From Planctomycetaceae bacterium (GTDB lineage: Bacteria > Planctomycetota > Planctomycetia > Pirellulales > Thermoguttaceae), in contig JAAYAY010000224.1 in assembly GCA_012719125.1 (NCBI GenBank), positions 1 through 34,790 of the forward strand: a stretch of 34,790 nt of DNA. The letters run 5' to 3'. The notes below the pieces were generated by a model. It was not told the DNA's origin. It saw only the letters and a program-made list of their open reading frames with translations, and ran no database searches. Of this stretch, positions 1 through 7,957 are shown piece by piece; within the stretch, counting starts at the first letter, position 1, and each line of letters starts with the position of its first letter. The position numbers were made by a program, and so were the translations under genes.

Positions 1-111
1 CTTCACTGGCGGTGAACTCCTGTTTTCCATTGTTCCCATTGGGGACACTTTTTCTTACACTGGAAAGCATCGAGTTTCACCGCCTTTTGTCAAGATCACA
101 TCAATGGATTT

Positions 112-1065
112 GTGCAACTGACGGGTACAGTACTGACCTTTGCGGCATTGTTCCACGACGCGGCCAAGCCGTTGACTTCGCAAAGCAATCCCGAGACCGG
201 ACGAATTTCGTCGCCAAGGCACGCCGTGAAGGGAGAGCACGTTGCCCGTGGCATCCTCCGTGATCTTGATTGTGACTTGACAACTCGTGAGCAGATTGCC
301 CGACTGGTACGCCATCATAGCCGACCGGCCTTCCTTCTCGAACGATCTGAGCCGACCCACGAAGTAGTCCGATTGTCATGGCACGTCAACAATCGACTGC
401 TCTTTCTGCTCGCATTGGCCGATACTCGTGGTCGGGATACTGATTCCATGAACCGCCCGGAGGAGCACCTCCAATACTGGAAACTGGCTGCGGAAGAAAA
501 CGGCTGTTACGACCAGCCCTATTCATTTGCCAACGACCACGCCCGATTCTTGTTCTTTCGACAACAAGAACCGAATCTGCACTACGTTCCTTACGAGAAG
601 TATGCCTGCCAAGTGACGCTGTTATCCGGCCTGCCGGGAAGCGGCAAGGACACCTGGCTGTCGCGGAATCGAGCGGACCTTCCCGTTGTTTCTCTGGACG
701 ACATTCGTGGAGAGCTTGGCGTTGAGCCAACCGGCAACCAAGGAGACGTGGTGCAGTTGGCCCGCGAGCGATGCCGAGAGTATCTGCGAGACAGAACGTC
801 CTTTGCCTTCAACGCCACCAACATCCTGAAACAGACTCGTGGGCGGTGGATCGACCTGTTTGCCGACTATGATGCCCGGATTACACTCGTCTACGTTGAA
901 CCGCCCTTTGAACGGCTGCTGCAGCAGAACAGGAGCCGGAAGAACCCTGTTCCTGAACAGGTTATGAGAAAGCTGGCCGAGAAGTGCGAACCGCCAACTT
1001 GGACTGAAGGGCATGACTTGGTGGTCAACGATGGTGACTCTCGATATGTGACACAACATGGCTGA
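112..1065 (+). CDS. HD-domain / P-loop kinase protein, N-terminally truncated
   Basis: The N-terminal part holds the second half of an HD phosphohydrolase domain: LFHDAAKP near residues 13-20 and RHH near 67-69. The C-terminal part is a P-loop kinase of the polynucleotide-kinase-like type, with Walker [11 protein letters not shown] at about residues 173-182 and VSLDDIRGE at about 192-200. From memory, bacterial proteins with this HD-plus-ATPase order have about 60-80 more residues before the HD pair, including the first metal-binding His, and often sit beside an RNA ligase; this is recollection, not a search. Here the frame is closed by a TGA at 13-15, and the residues between 16 and 111 do not resemble that missing part. 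The GTG at 112 is only the first possible start. The gene is therefore either 5'-truncated or frameshifted at its beginning. It overlaps the next gene by 8 bases. An RNA-repair role is inference only. Confidence 0.6.
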   Translation: MQLTGTVLTFAALFHDAAKPLTSQSNPETGRISSPRHAVKGEHVARGILRDLDCDLTTREQIARLVRHHSRPAFLLERSEPTHEVVRLSWHVNNRLLFLLALADTRGRDTDSMNRPEEHLQYWKLAAEENGCYDQPYSFANDHARFLFFRQQEPNLHYVPYEKYACQVTLLSGLPGSGKDTWLSRNRADLPVVSLDDIRGELGVEPTGNQGDVVQLARERCREYLRDRTSFAFNATNILKQTRGRWIDLFADYDARITLVYVEPPFERLLQQNRSRKNPVPEQVMRKLAEKCEPPTWTEGHDLVVNDGDSRYVTQHG

Positions 1066-1618
1066 CATCCCAACCACAACCTTCACCGACCGTACCGGAA
1101 AGGAGTTCCTGATCCGCACGGCTCAGACCGCGGACGCAGAGAACCTCCTGTCCTATATCCGGGCAGTTGCAGACGAAACCGAGTTCTTCGTGCTTGAGTC
1201 GGATGAATTCCCGCCGACTGTCGAAGCGGAACGAACATGGGTTCAGGACCATGTGGACCATCCCGGCAAGATCCTCCTGGTGGCCGAAGCGGAAGGACAC
1301 ATCATCGGCAATATCAGCTTTGAAGCAGGGCCGTCTCGCCGAATCGCCCATCGGGGCAATCTGGGCATTTCGGTTACGAGAGCATGGCGAGGACGGGGCG
1401 TGGGAACTGCTCTGCTCCAACGGCTCCTGAAATGGGCCGAGGCGAATCCGATTATCGAGAAGGTCGCCCTGGAAGTCTTCGCAACCAACGACTCAGCGAT
1501 CCGGCTCTACAAGAAGTTGGGCTTCATCGAGCAGGGTGTTGCCCGAAAAGAGGTCAAGCTCGGCCCGGGCCGGCATGTCGATGTGCTGTCGATGTACCGG
1601 TTCGTCAAGCAGCTTTGA
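1058..1618 (+). CDS. GNAT family N-acetyltransferase
   Basis: This 186-residue protein has the GNAT fold pattern: a beta-bulge region ([10 protein letters not shown]), the acetyl-CoA pyrophosphate-binding loop [13 protein letters not shown] at about residues 108-120, and the C-terminal motif [13 protein letters not shown] at about 147-159, followed by a last strand. It would transfer an acetyl group from acetyl-CoA to an amine; the RimI-like look does not settle the substrate. The ATG at 1058 lies inside the end of the HD-kinase gene, so the two are probably translated from one message. The stop codon TGA (1616-1618) is followed at once by the left end of a MITE-like element, so the element lies exactly at the gene end without shortening the recognisable domain. 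Confidence 0.85.
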   Translation: MADIPTTTFTDRTGKEFLIRTAQTADAENLLSYIRAVADETEFFVLESDEFPPTVEAERTWVQDHVDHPGKILLVAEAEGHIIGNISFEAGPSRRIAHRGNLGISVTRAWRGRGVGTALLQRLLKWAEANPIIEKVALEVFATNDSAIRLYKKLGFIEQGVARKEVKLGPGRHVDVLSMYRFVKQL

Positions 1619-1648
1619 CAGCCCGTTGAAAAAGTCAAGTTAGGCTAA
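1619..1648 (+). repeat. Left terminal inverted repeat of the MITE-like element
   Basis: Thirty bases that pair with 1816-1845; only base 10 of the repeat (G here, A in the partner's complement) differs. Confidence 0.8.
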
Positions 1649-1815
1649 TATGAACGCATGCAGAAGCGTAGCGCCGCGTGCGTTCATGATATCAAGAACA
1701 AGTCATTGGCTCGGGGAAACGCTGGAAATCGAGTATCGTCAGTAGGTTGCATCATCCACTGAAGGACGTCGAATTCGGCTGCGAGCGCGGCTGCGCCGCT
1801 TCTGCAGCCAATTCG

Positions 1816-1845
1816 TTAGCCTAACTTGACTTTTTTAACGGGCTG
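1816..1845 (-). repeat. Right terminal inverted repeat of the MITE-like element
   Basis: Inverted copy of 1619-1648. It begins TTAGCCTAACTTGAC and ends AACGGGCTG on the plus strand. Confidence 0.8.
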
Positions 1846-1864
1846 CTGAGAAGGGACAGACTCA

Positions 1865-3568
1865 TTATCCGCGGGAGGCGTCCTCTTGACGTCGTCTTCG
1901 TTCCCGCCACGCATCTGCGATCGTGGATGCCAAGGAGACGACCACGACTGCGGGCGCGGCGGCCGCGTGATGGTCGGCCTGGACTGGTTGAGTTGCAGCG
2001 CCGGCGGCCGAGGCCTCCGCCGCCGGTGCGGCAGGAACGGCGGCCGACAAAGCCGAGTCGGCGTGGGGATGGGCGGCATTGTGCTGGTGAGCGACCGAGC
2101 CGGAGGCTTCGCTCGGTTGACCGAGGGACGTCGCCAATTCGAACGCCCGATAGAGCCCCAAACCTCTGTCGATGGGGATACTCCTGACGCCGTCACGATC
2201 AGCTTCCTCGATTGACACGGGCGTTTGTCCCGCTTGGCACACGGCGTCGGCGGTCATCGGGACCGTTGTCAGCTCGATCATGCCGCCCTTGCCGGGTTCG
2301 CAAGTCGGATTCGGAATCGATTCGGCTTCTGCCGGTTTCTGATCACGTCGAGAATCCCTGTCTCGGCGCTGTTCGCCACTCTCCGAAAAGACCGCCTCCA
2401 CGGCTTCCGCTGTCCAGTCGAGAGGTCGCGAGAGGAGATCGTGTCCCTCCCACAGGTCGGTCTCTCCAAGTGGCGTGCGCATACTGAGGTGAGCGGGGGT
2501 CGATATTCCGTCAGAGAGAGCGGGCGTGGCTCCGCTGATATCGATCAGACCGTCTTCCGACCAGTCCCTCAGCCCGGAGTCACCCGTTTCGCCGTCCCGC
2601 GCCAGGCGGGTCGAAAGAATGGTCTCCGACGTCTGACTGGAAGCGTCGGCGCCACCGGTCCAGACGTTGCCGGTCGTGTTGGTCCACAGAGAATCGCCGA
2701 ACAACGTGTCCATCAGATTGAGAAGACTGCATGCGGCCGGGGCGGTGAGGCCGCCTTCTTCAGAAAGCGACTCATAGGTTGATACTTGCGACAATTCGTA
2801 TCCCAGGGTCCCAAGTTCGATCAATCCGGGTCGAGCGGAGAAGGAATCCCGCCAGCCGTCCCGGTTGAAATAGTCTTCGCTCGGCGATCGCATCCCACCC
2901 GGCGGTTCGTACATTCCGGACGAGGGAGGGGGTATGTGCCTATCCACGTTCAGGTGGTTCAAGGACGAGAGTTCCCACGCAGGAGCGGCTTGAGATGCAG
3001 CGAGAGCTTCGAGGTCGTGTGCGGAGGACTTCGTCTGTGGCGCACCGATCCCGCCTCCGCCGTCGAACTGGTGTGGTCGTTGATCCGTCAGCGGGAACGG
3101 CGACGTCCCAAACGGCTCGGCCTCGAGCGAGAGTGTTTCCGAGACAGGCTGGTCAAGGGCCGCGTCGTCACTACGCCCTGCCGTCAGGTGACGCGGGACT
3201 GGAAGGATGGGAGCAGCAACGTCCAGCTTGCCCGGTAGATCCAGGGACGGCACGGGCGAGTGCTGTGGGTCGAGGACGGCTTCCTGCGGACGGGCCAAGG
3301 GGGACAAGTGTTCGAGGCCGTTGCTGGTTGCCGGCAGGGGTTGCTGGGTTGCGGCCGCAACGGTTTCGTGTTGGGCCGACCGACCGAGATCGGGAAGCGG
3401 CGGTTGCCAATAGGCCGGGGCGGGCCCCATGTCGGCGGCCGTCGGGGTGAAAGGGACTGCCGAGAGCAGCGTTCGTGATTCCAGCGGCTCGAGCAGCAGG
3501 CGGCGCGGCCCGGTCGATTTCGCGATTCTCGGCTTTCTTATCGGTTCCGTGGAGTGTCTGAACATCAT
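1865..3568 (-). CDS. LEPR-XLL motif surface/secreted protein
   Basis: A 567-residue protein of low sequence complexity, rich in Ala, Pro, Ser and Asp. The only recognisable element is near the N-terminus: a basic stretch followed by EPLESRTLLSA at about residues 27-37, the motif named LEPR-XLL in planctomycete exported proteins. The C-terminus has a short hydrophobic run (APAVVVVSLAST) followed by an Arg-rich tail (WRERRRRQED), which resembles a C-terminal sorting or membrane anchor but is shorter than a usual transmembrane helix. The start codon is 18 bases downstream of the kinase stop, with GGA about 10 bases before the ATG, so it is the third gene of the sigma-kinase operon. It may be a substrate or output of that pair; this is inference. 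No catalytic domain is visible. Confidence 0.7.
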   Translation of the reverse strand: MMFRHSTEPIRKPRIAKSTGPRRLLLEPLESRTLLSAVPFTPTAADMGPAPAYWQPPLPDLGRSAQHETVAAATQQPLPATSNGLEHLSPLARPQEAVLDPQHSPVPSLDLPGKLDVAAPILPVPRHLTAGRSDDAALDQPVSETLSLEAEPFGTSPFPLTDQRPHQFDGGGGIGAPQTKSSAHDLEALAASQAAPAWELSSLNHLNVDRHIPPPSSGMYEPPGGMRSPSEDYFNRDGWRDSFSARPGLIELGTLGYELSQVSTYESLSEEGGLTAPAACSLLNLMDTLFGDSLWTNTTGNVWTGGADASSQTSETILSTRLARDGETGDSGLRDWSEDGLIDISGATPALSDGISTPAHLSMRTPLGETDLWEGHDLLSRPLDWTAEAVEAVFSESGEQRRDRDSRRDQKPAEAESIPNPTCEPGKGGMIELTTVPMTADAVCQAGQTPVSIEEADRDGVRSIPIDRGLGLYRAFELATSLGQPSEASGSVAHQHNAAHPHADSALSAAVPAAPAAEASAAGAATQPVQADHHAAAAPAVVVVSLASTIADAWRERRRRQEDASRG

Positions 3569-3586
3569 ACCGAGTTCCGTGTCCGC

Positions 3587-6568
3587 TCAGTTCTTGATCA
3601 AGGTGGCGAACTCGCGCCGGTTGCGCAGGGCCGCGAAGGATTCACGTTGGGGCAGGTCGGGCGGCAGTCGGTATCCCGCTTCCACCGCTTGTTGCAGGGT
3701 CTCGAGAGCCTGGATCTGGCAGTTCTCCAGTGAGTCCTTCGCCTGGCCCGCTCCGGATAGGAGAGCAGCGGCCATCGCCAATTCTTCGGCGATCGAGAAG
3801 AGCCGCTCGGGATGGTCGGGCCAGAGTTCCTTTTGCGCCAGGGCGACTTTGACCGCTTCATTGGCCTGGCCCAATTGTCGAAGCACGCGGCCGTAATTGA
3901 CATAGATCGTGCTCAGGTACTCGCGACAGCGGGACACCTGGGGAGCCTGCGAGTAGGCAATCTGCTGCCGCGCCATGGCCCTTTTGTAGGACAGGGCCGC
4001 CTCGCTCACCCGGCCGAGGCCCTCCAGAACGATTCCCTGGTTGTTGTAGATGCCTCCCAGGCTGCTGCACAGATCGATGTCATTCGGATCGCGGCGTACG
4101 AGTTGTTCCTGGATTTCCAGGGCTTGGGCGAAAGAGCGTTCGGCGCCGGCCAGTTGGCGGAGCTTGGTCTGCACGAGCCCGAGGTTGTTGCAGCTCACGG
4201 CAAGGTCGCGGAGGTAGAGGTTCTGGTCCGGAGCCTGGCGGACGAGATTGCGCTGGATTTCGATGGCTTGCTGGTACGAGTTGGCGGCCTCCGGCAGCTT
4301 CCCTGACCGCGACTGCTGGGCGCCGAGATTATTGTAGGTGAGCGCCAGTTCGCTCCAGCTCGCGAGTTCGCCGGGCCGGATTTCGACCGCCTTCTTCTGG
4401 TTCCGCAAGGCTTTGGCATACAGGTCGGCCGCACGGTCCGGCTGCTCGGCCAGATAGACGGCCCCCAGGTTGTTGTAGGTCGCGGCGAGACTTCGCAGGT
4501 GTTCGGCGTTTTCCGGTTCGTTCTCGAGGAGGCGTTCCTGGAGGCGAGCCGCTTCGAGCAGAGAAGCTTCAGCCTCGTTGGGATGACCGGTTTCGTTCTG
4601 GAGCCGCCCAAGGTTCATGTGAAACGTGGCGAGGTCGCTCAGGAACTGCCCGTCGGCCGCCGGTTTCTCGGCCAGAGCGGTCTGAATCCGAATGGCCTCC
4701 CCGTGTGCCCGGCGGGCTTCGTCGGTCCGCCCGACCCGAGCCAGCACCAAGGCGAGGTTGTTTTGGCAGGCCGCCAGGCGACATTGAGAATCGATACTGT
4801 CGGGCGTCTCGGTGACAAGCTGCTGGAAGAGGTGCAAGGCGTTCTCGTGCGAGGCAATCGCCTCTACCGTCGCCCCGATTTTTTCCGTAAGAGAGCCGAT
4901 TTTGCTGTACGTGAGGGCGAGATCGGCACGCAACGCAGGATCGTTCTTGGCTTCCTCGGCAAATCGCTGATAGTACTCCTTGGCGCTCAACAGCAGTTCT
5001 CTTCGGATGCGTCCGGCACCGGGCACTCCGGCGAGTTGCTCCCCGACTTGAAGCCCAAGGCGGTCGACGGCTGCCTGGGCATTGTGGAAATGGTGCCTGG
5101 CGTCTTCCGCATTCTGCTCGGCACGAAGAGCATTCTCATCAGCACGACGTGCGTTCTGCACGGCGAGAGATTTCTGCCGGGCAACGAGCACCGTGCTGAC
5201 GGCCAATCCGGCGGCGGCAAGCAGGCAGATGCAGGCGGCTGCGATCACCAGACGCTGATGGCGCCGGGTCCACTTGCCGAGGCGGTCGGCAAGGGTCGGC
5301 GGCTTGGCGATGGTCGGTTTGCCTTCGAGGACGCGTTGCAGATCGTCGGCGAAGTCCCGGGCCGTCGCATATCGATCCTCTCGCCGGCGGGCCATGGCTT
5401 TGTGAACCACGGTTTGCAGGTCGATCGGGATCCTGGGCTCCCATTGCTTGAGCGGTCGCAGGTCCTGTTCGGCAAGCCGGCGCAGGAGATCGGGGCCGTC
5501 GTCACCCGGGAAGGCCGGCTCCAGGGAGAGCAGTTCGTAGAGAGTGACGCCGAGAGAATAGACGTCGGAACGCTGATCGACCAGCGCCGATTGGCCCTGA
5601 GCCTGTTCGGGGCTCATGTAGCGTACGGTCCCGACAAGATCGCCGGTCCGCGTCAGTGCCTTGTCGTTCTGGCAGCGAGCCAGGCCGAAGTCGGTCACCC
5701 AGAGCTTGCCCTCGCCGTCGAGCAACAGGTTCGAAGGTTTGATGTCGCGATGGACGACGCCGAACTCGTGGGCGGCATGCAGTGCCTCGGCGGCCTGGAT
5801 GCCCAGCCGGATGACGGTGTGAAAGTAACGGCTCTTGTCAGTCGAGACCTGCGTCAGGAAGGAACGGCTGCCCGGCTGGCGGTCTTCTTGGCTCCCATGC
5901 CCTTCGTCGACCGTATCGGGATCGCAGGCCACCGTCTCCGTGTCGGCCTTGTCGTCGCGGCCACTGCCGCCGGGGGAGGCGAGACCGCGCAGTTCTTCGA
6001 TGGCACGATCGAGAGGTTGGCCGTCGATCAATTGCATGGCGTAGTAGTGGACTCCGCGATCGGACCCGACGGCATACACGGAGACGATGTTGGGATGGTC
6101 GAGTTGGGCGGCGGCCTGAGCTTCGTTCTTGAAGCGCGCAATCTGTTTGGAATCGAGTACGGCCGCAAAGGGGAGCACTTTCAGGGCAACTCGCCGGCCC
6201 AGAGAAATCTGTTGGGCCTCGTAGACGACGCCCATGCCGCCGCGCCCGATTTCACGCAGCAGCCGGAAATCTCCCAGTCGCTTCTCGTCGTCGCCGGCCG
6301 CCTTGGCCTCCGCCTGCGGGCGGTCCGCGCCCCCCGCGAAACCGGCTGCCGCATCGTGCAATTCGTCGAGGCTGTCGAGGTACACAGCAAGAGACTCGGC
6401 CAGGTCCGGGTTGTCGCGAAGCAGATCCTCGCGAGCCGTCGGCACGCCGCTTTCGAGCGCCGACAGGTACTCGTCGAGAACCTGGGTGAGGCGGTCTCTT
6501 TGCTGAACGCTCAAGCGGCTGAAGGCCGACGACTCAAGGCTTGCGTCGGAAACATCGGAAGCGTGCAT
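3587..6568 (-). CDS. Membrane Ser/Thr protein kinase with TPR repeats
   Basis: A 993-residue Hanks-type kinase. Residues 1-97 form a helical N-terminal extension. The kinase domain runs from about 100 to 415: glycine loop IGRGGMGVVYE (107-117), catalytic Lys130 in VALKV, HRDIKPSN (273-280), DFG (293-295), and the activation-segment end GTVRYMSPEQA. An acidic, low-complexity insertion at about 195-245 sits between strand beta-5 and the helix before the catalytic loop. One transmembrane helix spans about 439-463. It is followed by a heptad-like segment rich in A, E and N, and then many TPR-like helical pairs (AATYNNLGAVYL, LALTYNNLGAQ, LAVSCNNLGLV) to the C-terminus. The kinase would lie in the cytoplasm and the TPR region across the membrane. 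It follows the ECF sigma gene by 88 bases, a common planctomycete pairing, and would phosphorylate proteins on Ser/Thr. Confidence 0.93.
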   Translation of the reverse strand: MHASDVSDASLESSAFSRLSVQQRDRLTQVLDEYLSALESGVPTAREDLLRDNPDLAESLAVYLDSLDELHDAAAGFAGGADRPQAEAKAAGDDEKRLGDFRLLREIGRGGMGVVYEAQQISLGRRVALKVLPFAAVLDSKQIARFKNEAQAAAQLDHPNIVSVYAVGSDRGVHYYAMQLIDGQPLDRAIEELRGLASPGGSGRDDKADTETVACDPDTVDEGHGSQEDRQPGSRSFLTQVSTDKSRYFHTVIRLGIQAAEALHAAHEFGVVHRDIKPSNLLLDGEGKLWVTDFGLARCQNDKALTRTGDLVGTVRYMSPEQAQGQSALVDQRSDVYSLGVTLYELLSLEPAFPGDDGPDLLRRLAEQDLRPLKQWEPRIPIDLQTVVHKAMARRREDRYATARDFADDLQRVLEGKPTIAKPPTLADRLGKWTRRHQRLVIAAACICLLAAAGLAVSTVLVARQKSLAVQNARRADENALRAEQNAEDARHHFHNAQAAVDRLGLQVGEQLAGVPGAGRIRRELLLSAKEYYQRFAEEAKNDPALRADLALTYSKIGSLTEKIGATVEAIASHENALHLFQQLVTETPDSIDSQCRLAACQNNLALVLARVGRTDEARRAHGEAIRIQTALAEKPAADGQFLSDLATFHMNLGRLQNETGHPNEAEASLLEAARLQERLLENEPENAEHLRSLAATYNNLGAVYLAEQPDRAADLYAKALRNQKKAVEIRPGELASWSELALTYNNLGAQQSRSGKLPEAANSYQQAIEIQRNLVRQAPDQNLYLRDLAVSCNNLGLVQTKLRQLAGAERSFAQALEIQEQLVRRDPNDIDLCSSLGGIYNNQGIVLEGLGRVSEAALSYKRAMARQQIAYSQAPQVSRCREYLSTIYVNYGRVLRQLGQANEAVKVALAQKELWPDHPERLFSIAEELAMAAALLSGAGQAKDSLENCQIQALETLQQAVEAGYRLPPDLPQRESFAALRNRREFATLIKN

Positions 6569-6656
6569 TCTTCAGTACTCGACTTGCCGACAGACCAAGG
6601 ACCACAAACACTGAAACGCGAATCTCGAAACAACTTCCAGCGTGGAGTATTGAACC

Positions 6657-7307
6657 TCAATCGATTGGGTGGCAGACCTGCTTGAATTTCTCGATCGCTC
6701 TCAGCCACAGCATCCTGACCGCGCCGGAGTTCCGTTCCATCCGCGCGGCGATCTCGTCGAAGGACAGACCTTGGAGATTGCGGAGCACGATCACGTCTCG
6801 ATACTGGGGCTGGAGCTTGGCCAGTTGGTCCGCAAGGGCAACGACTCGCTCGCGCTGCCGAACGGGAGCGCTGGGGGAGGGGCCATGGTCGGCAAGCACC
6901 TGGACCAGGTTCACCGCCGTGCGGTCCAACGCGGCGTTCGCCTGTTCGATCGAGATCTCGCGCCGCACGTCTCGCATCTTCGCCTTGACGTGCGTGTCGA
7001 CGGCATGGTGCAGGCAGTTGATCAGGATCTGACGCAACCAGGCCAGGAACTCGCGTTCCGAATCGCCGCGAAACTGCTCGAAGTCGCGATGCGCGGCCAG
7101 CATGGTCTCCTGAACCAGATCCGAGGGGTTCATACGCCGCCGCAGTCGCCGATCGAGCTGGGTCGAGGCCAGAATCGTCAGGTAGTTGCGATAGAGTTGA
7201 AGCAGATCGCCAAGCACTGCGGGCTCTCCCTGCCGAGCTTCATCGAGCATCCTTTCGGCACAGGGTTCCGCCGCTTCAGTCCGGTGCATCATTGCGCTGG
7301 TTGCCAT
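6657..7307 (-). CDS. ECF-type RNA polymerase sigma factor
   Basis: A 216-residue sigma-70-family protein. Region 2 is visible as MNPSDLVQETMLAAHRDFEQF at about residues 59-79, with the preceding LYRNYLTILA helix. Region 4 is the C-terminal helix-turn-helix RDVIVLRNLQGLSFDEIAARM and the following SGAVRMLWLRAIEKFKQ helix. No anti-sigma gene is next to it. Instead the gene is followed by a Ser/Thr kinase, the arrangement of planctomycete ECF groups thought to be controlled by phosphorylation. ATG at 7307 is used; ATGs at codons 6 and 7 are possible alternatives because no strong ribosome binding site distinguishes them. It would direct transcription of an unknown regulon, perhaps including its own operon. 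Confidence 0.9.
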   Translation of the reverse strand: MATSAMMHRTEAAEPCAERMLDEARQGEPAVLGDLLQLYRNYLTILASTQLDRRLRRRMNPSDLVQETMLAAHRDFEQFRGDSEREFLAWLRQILINCLHHAVDTHVKAKMRDVRREISIEQANAALDRTAVNLVQVLADHGPSPSAPVRQRERVVALADQLAKLQPQYRDVIVLRNLQGLSFDEIAARMERNSGAVRMLWLRAIEKFKQVCHPID

Positions 7308-7859
7308 GAGTCAGTCCGCGTGAATGAGGCAGTTTGTGAGGAGACTTGGCTCGTGAGCCGCGGTCAACTCGCCGAGCGTTGAGCCATCTTCTATCTTAAT
7401 TGATTGCAGCACTTTCCGTAACAACAATTGCCCCACGGAGCAGCGGACGGGGACCCCGGCCAATGACTTTGACGGAGAATCGCGGTCATTCCGTTCCCGC
7501 GGATTGTAAGGCTGGAAAATCCTGGACGAACTCACAAAGAATGAAGACGATTGCGGTCTTCCGAAATCGTAGGCGTTATGACGGTGCAGAGGTACTTTTC
7601 TTCGCCGCGAGAGTCCCGAAAGAACCCACGGGGCTTTTCGACCGTCATTCCCGCGAAGGCGGGAATCCAGAGCGGCTTGCTGAGTGTCTGGATTCCCGCC
7701 TTCGCGGGAATGACGGATGGGAGCGCGGGAATGACGGACGGGAGCGCGATGCGTTTCACGCATAGCCGCAATGAGACAGGGGACGACCACCTCGGAACGA
7801 AGTCCCCGGCAATTGTGCACGGCGGATCAGTGCTTGAACTGATCGGGAGAGCAAAGAAC
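7308..7859. other. Non-coding stretch upstream of the sigma gene
   Basis: No reading frame here looks like protein. The stretch must hold the promoter of the minus-strand sigma operon near its left end, but I cannot pick out convincing hexamers. Its right half contains a REP-like palindrome at 7642-7716. Confidence 0.5.
7642..7716. repeat. REP-like palindrome
   Basis: Two 29-base arms, 7642-7670 (beginning CCGTCATTCCCGCGAAGG) and 7688-7716, are perfect inverted copies separated by 17 bases. Each arm itself contains the small palindrome TTCCCGC-GAAGG-CGGGAA. A partial further copy, GCGGGAATGACGGA, follows at about 7726-7739. The same type of repeat (a GTCATTCCCGCG core) is widespread in bacterial intergenic regions. 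Confidence 0.8.
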
Positions 7860-7899
7860 AAAAAATGAAGCCGCACGGGTTGGGGGAGCCGTGCGGCTT
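7860..7899 (-). terminator. Rho-independent terminator of the polyphosphate polymerase operon
   Basis: On the minus strand an 11-bp perfect stem (AAGCCGCACGG pairing with CCGTGCGGCTT; 7889-7899 and 7868-7878) with a 10-base loop is followed by CATTTTTTG. It lies about 60 bases after the stop codon of the HlyD-type gene. Confidence 0.85.
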
Positions 7900-7957
7900 G
7901 GGTCGGCCAGAAGGGCCGAGGATACGGGGAGAATGCTGACCGCAGGCTGCGGAGCAC

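Larger units (their letters stand above)
1619..1845. mobile_element. MITE-like element with 30-bp terminal inverted repeats
   Basis: The left end (1619-1648, beginning CAGCCCGTTGAAAAAGTC) and the right end (1816-1845) are inverted copies of each other over 30 bases with a single mismatch. The interior has a second inverted repeat (ATGAACGCATG at 1650-1660 against 1677-1687, 10 of 11 paired). No coding frame of note is present, so this would be a non-autonomous element. It starts at the base after the GNAT stop codon and ends 19 bases before the stop codon of the convergent LEPR-XLL gene. I see no clear target-site duplication. As RNA the whole element could fold into one long hairpin and could also stop transcription from both sides. 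Confidence 0.75.

Noticed and set aside
4499-6685. A 728-codon open frame on the plus strand opposite the kinase gene
   Set aside because: It is antisense to clear kinase and TPR coding sequence and has no recognisable domain; it is open because of high GC at third codon positions.
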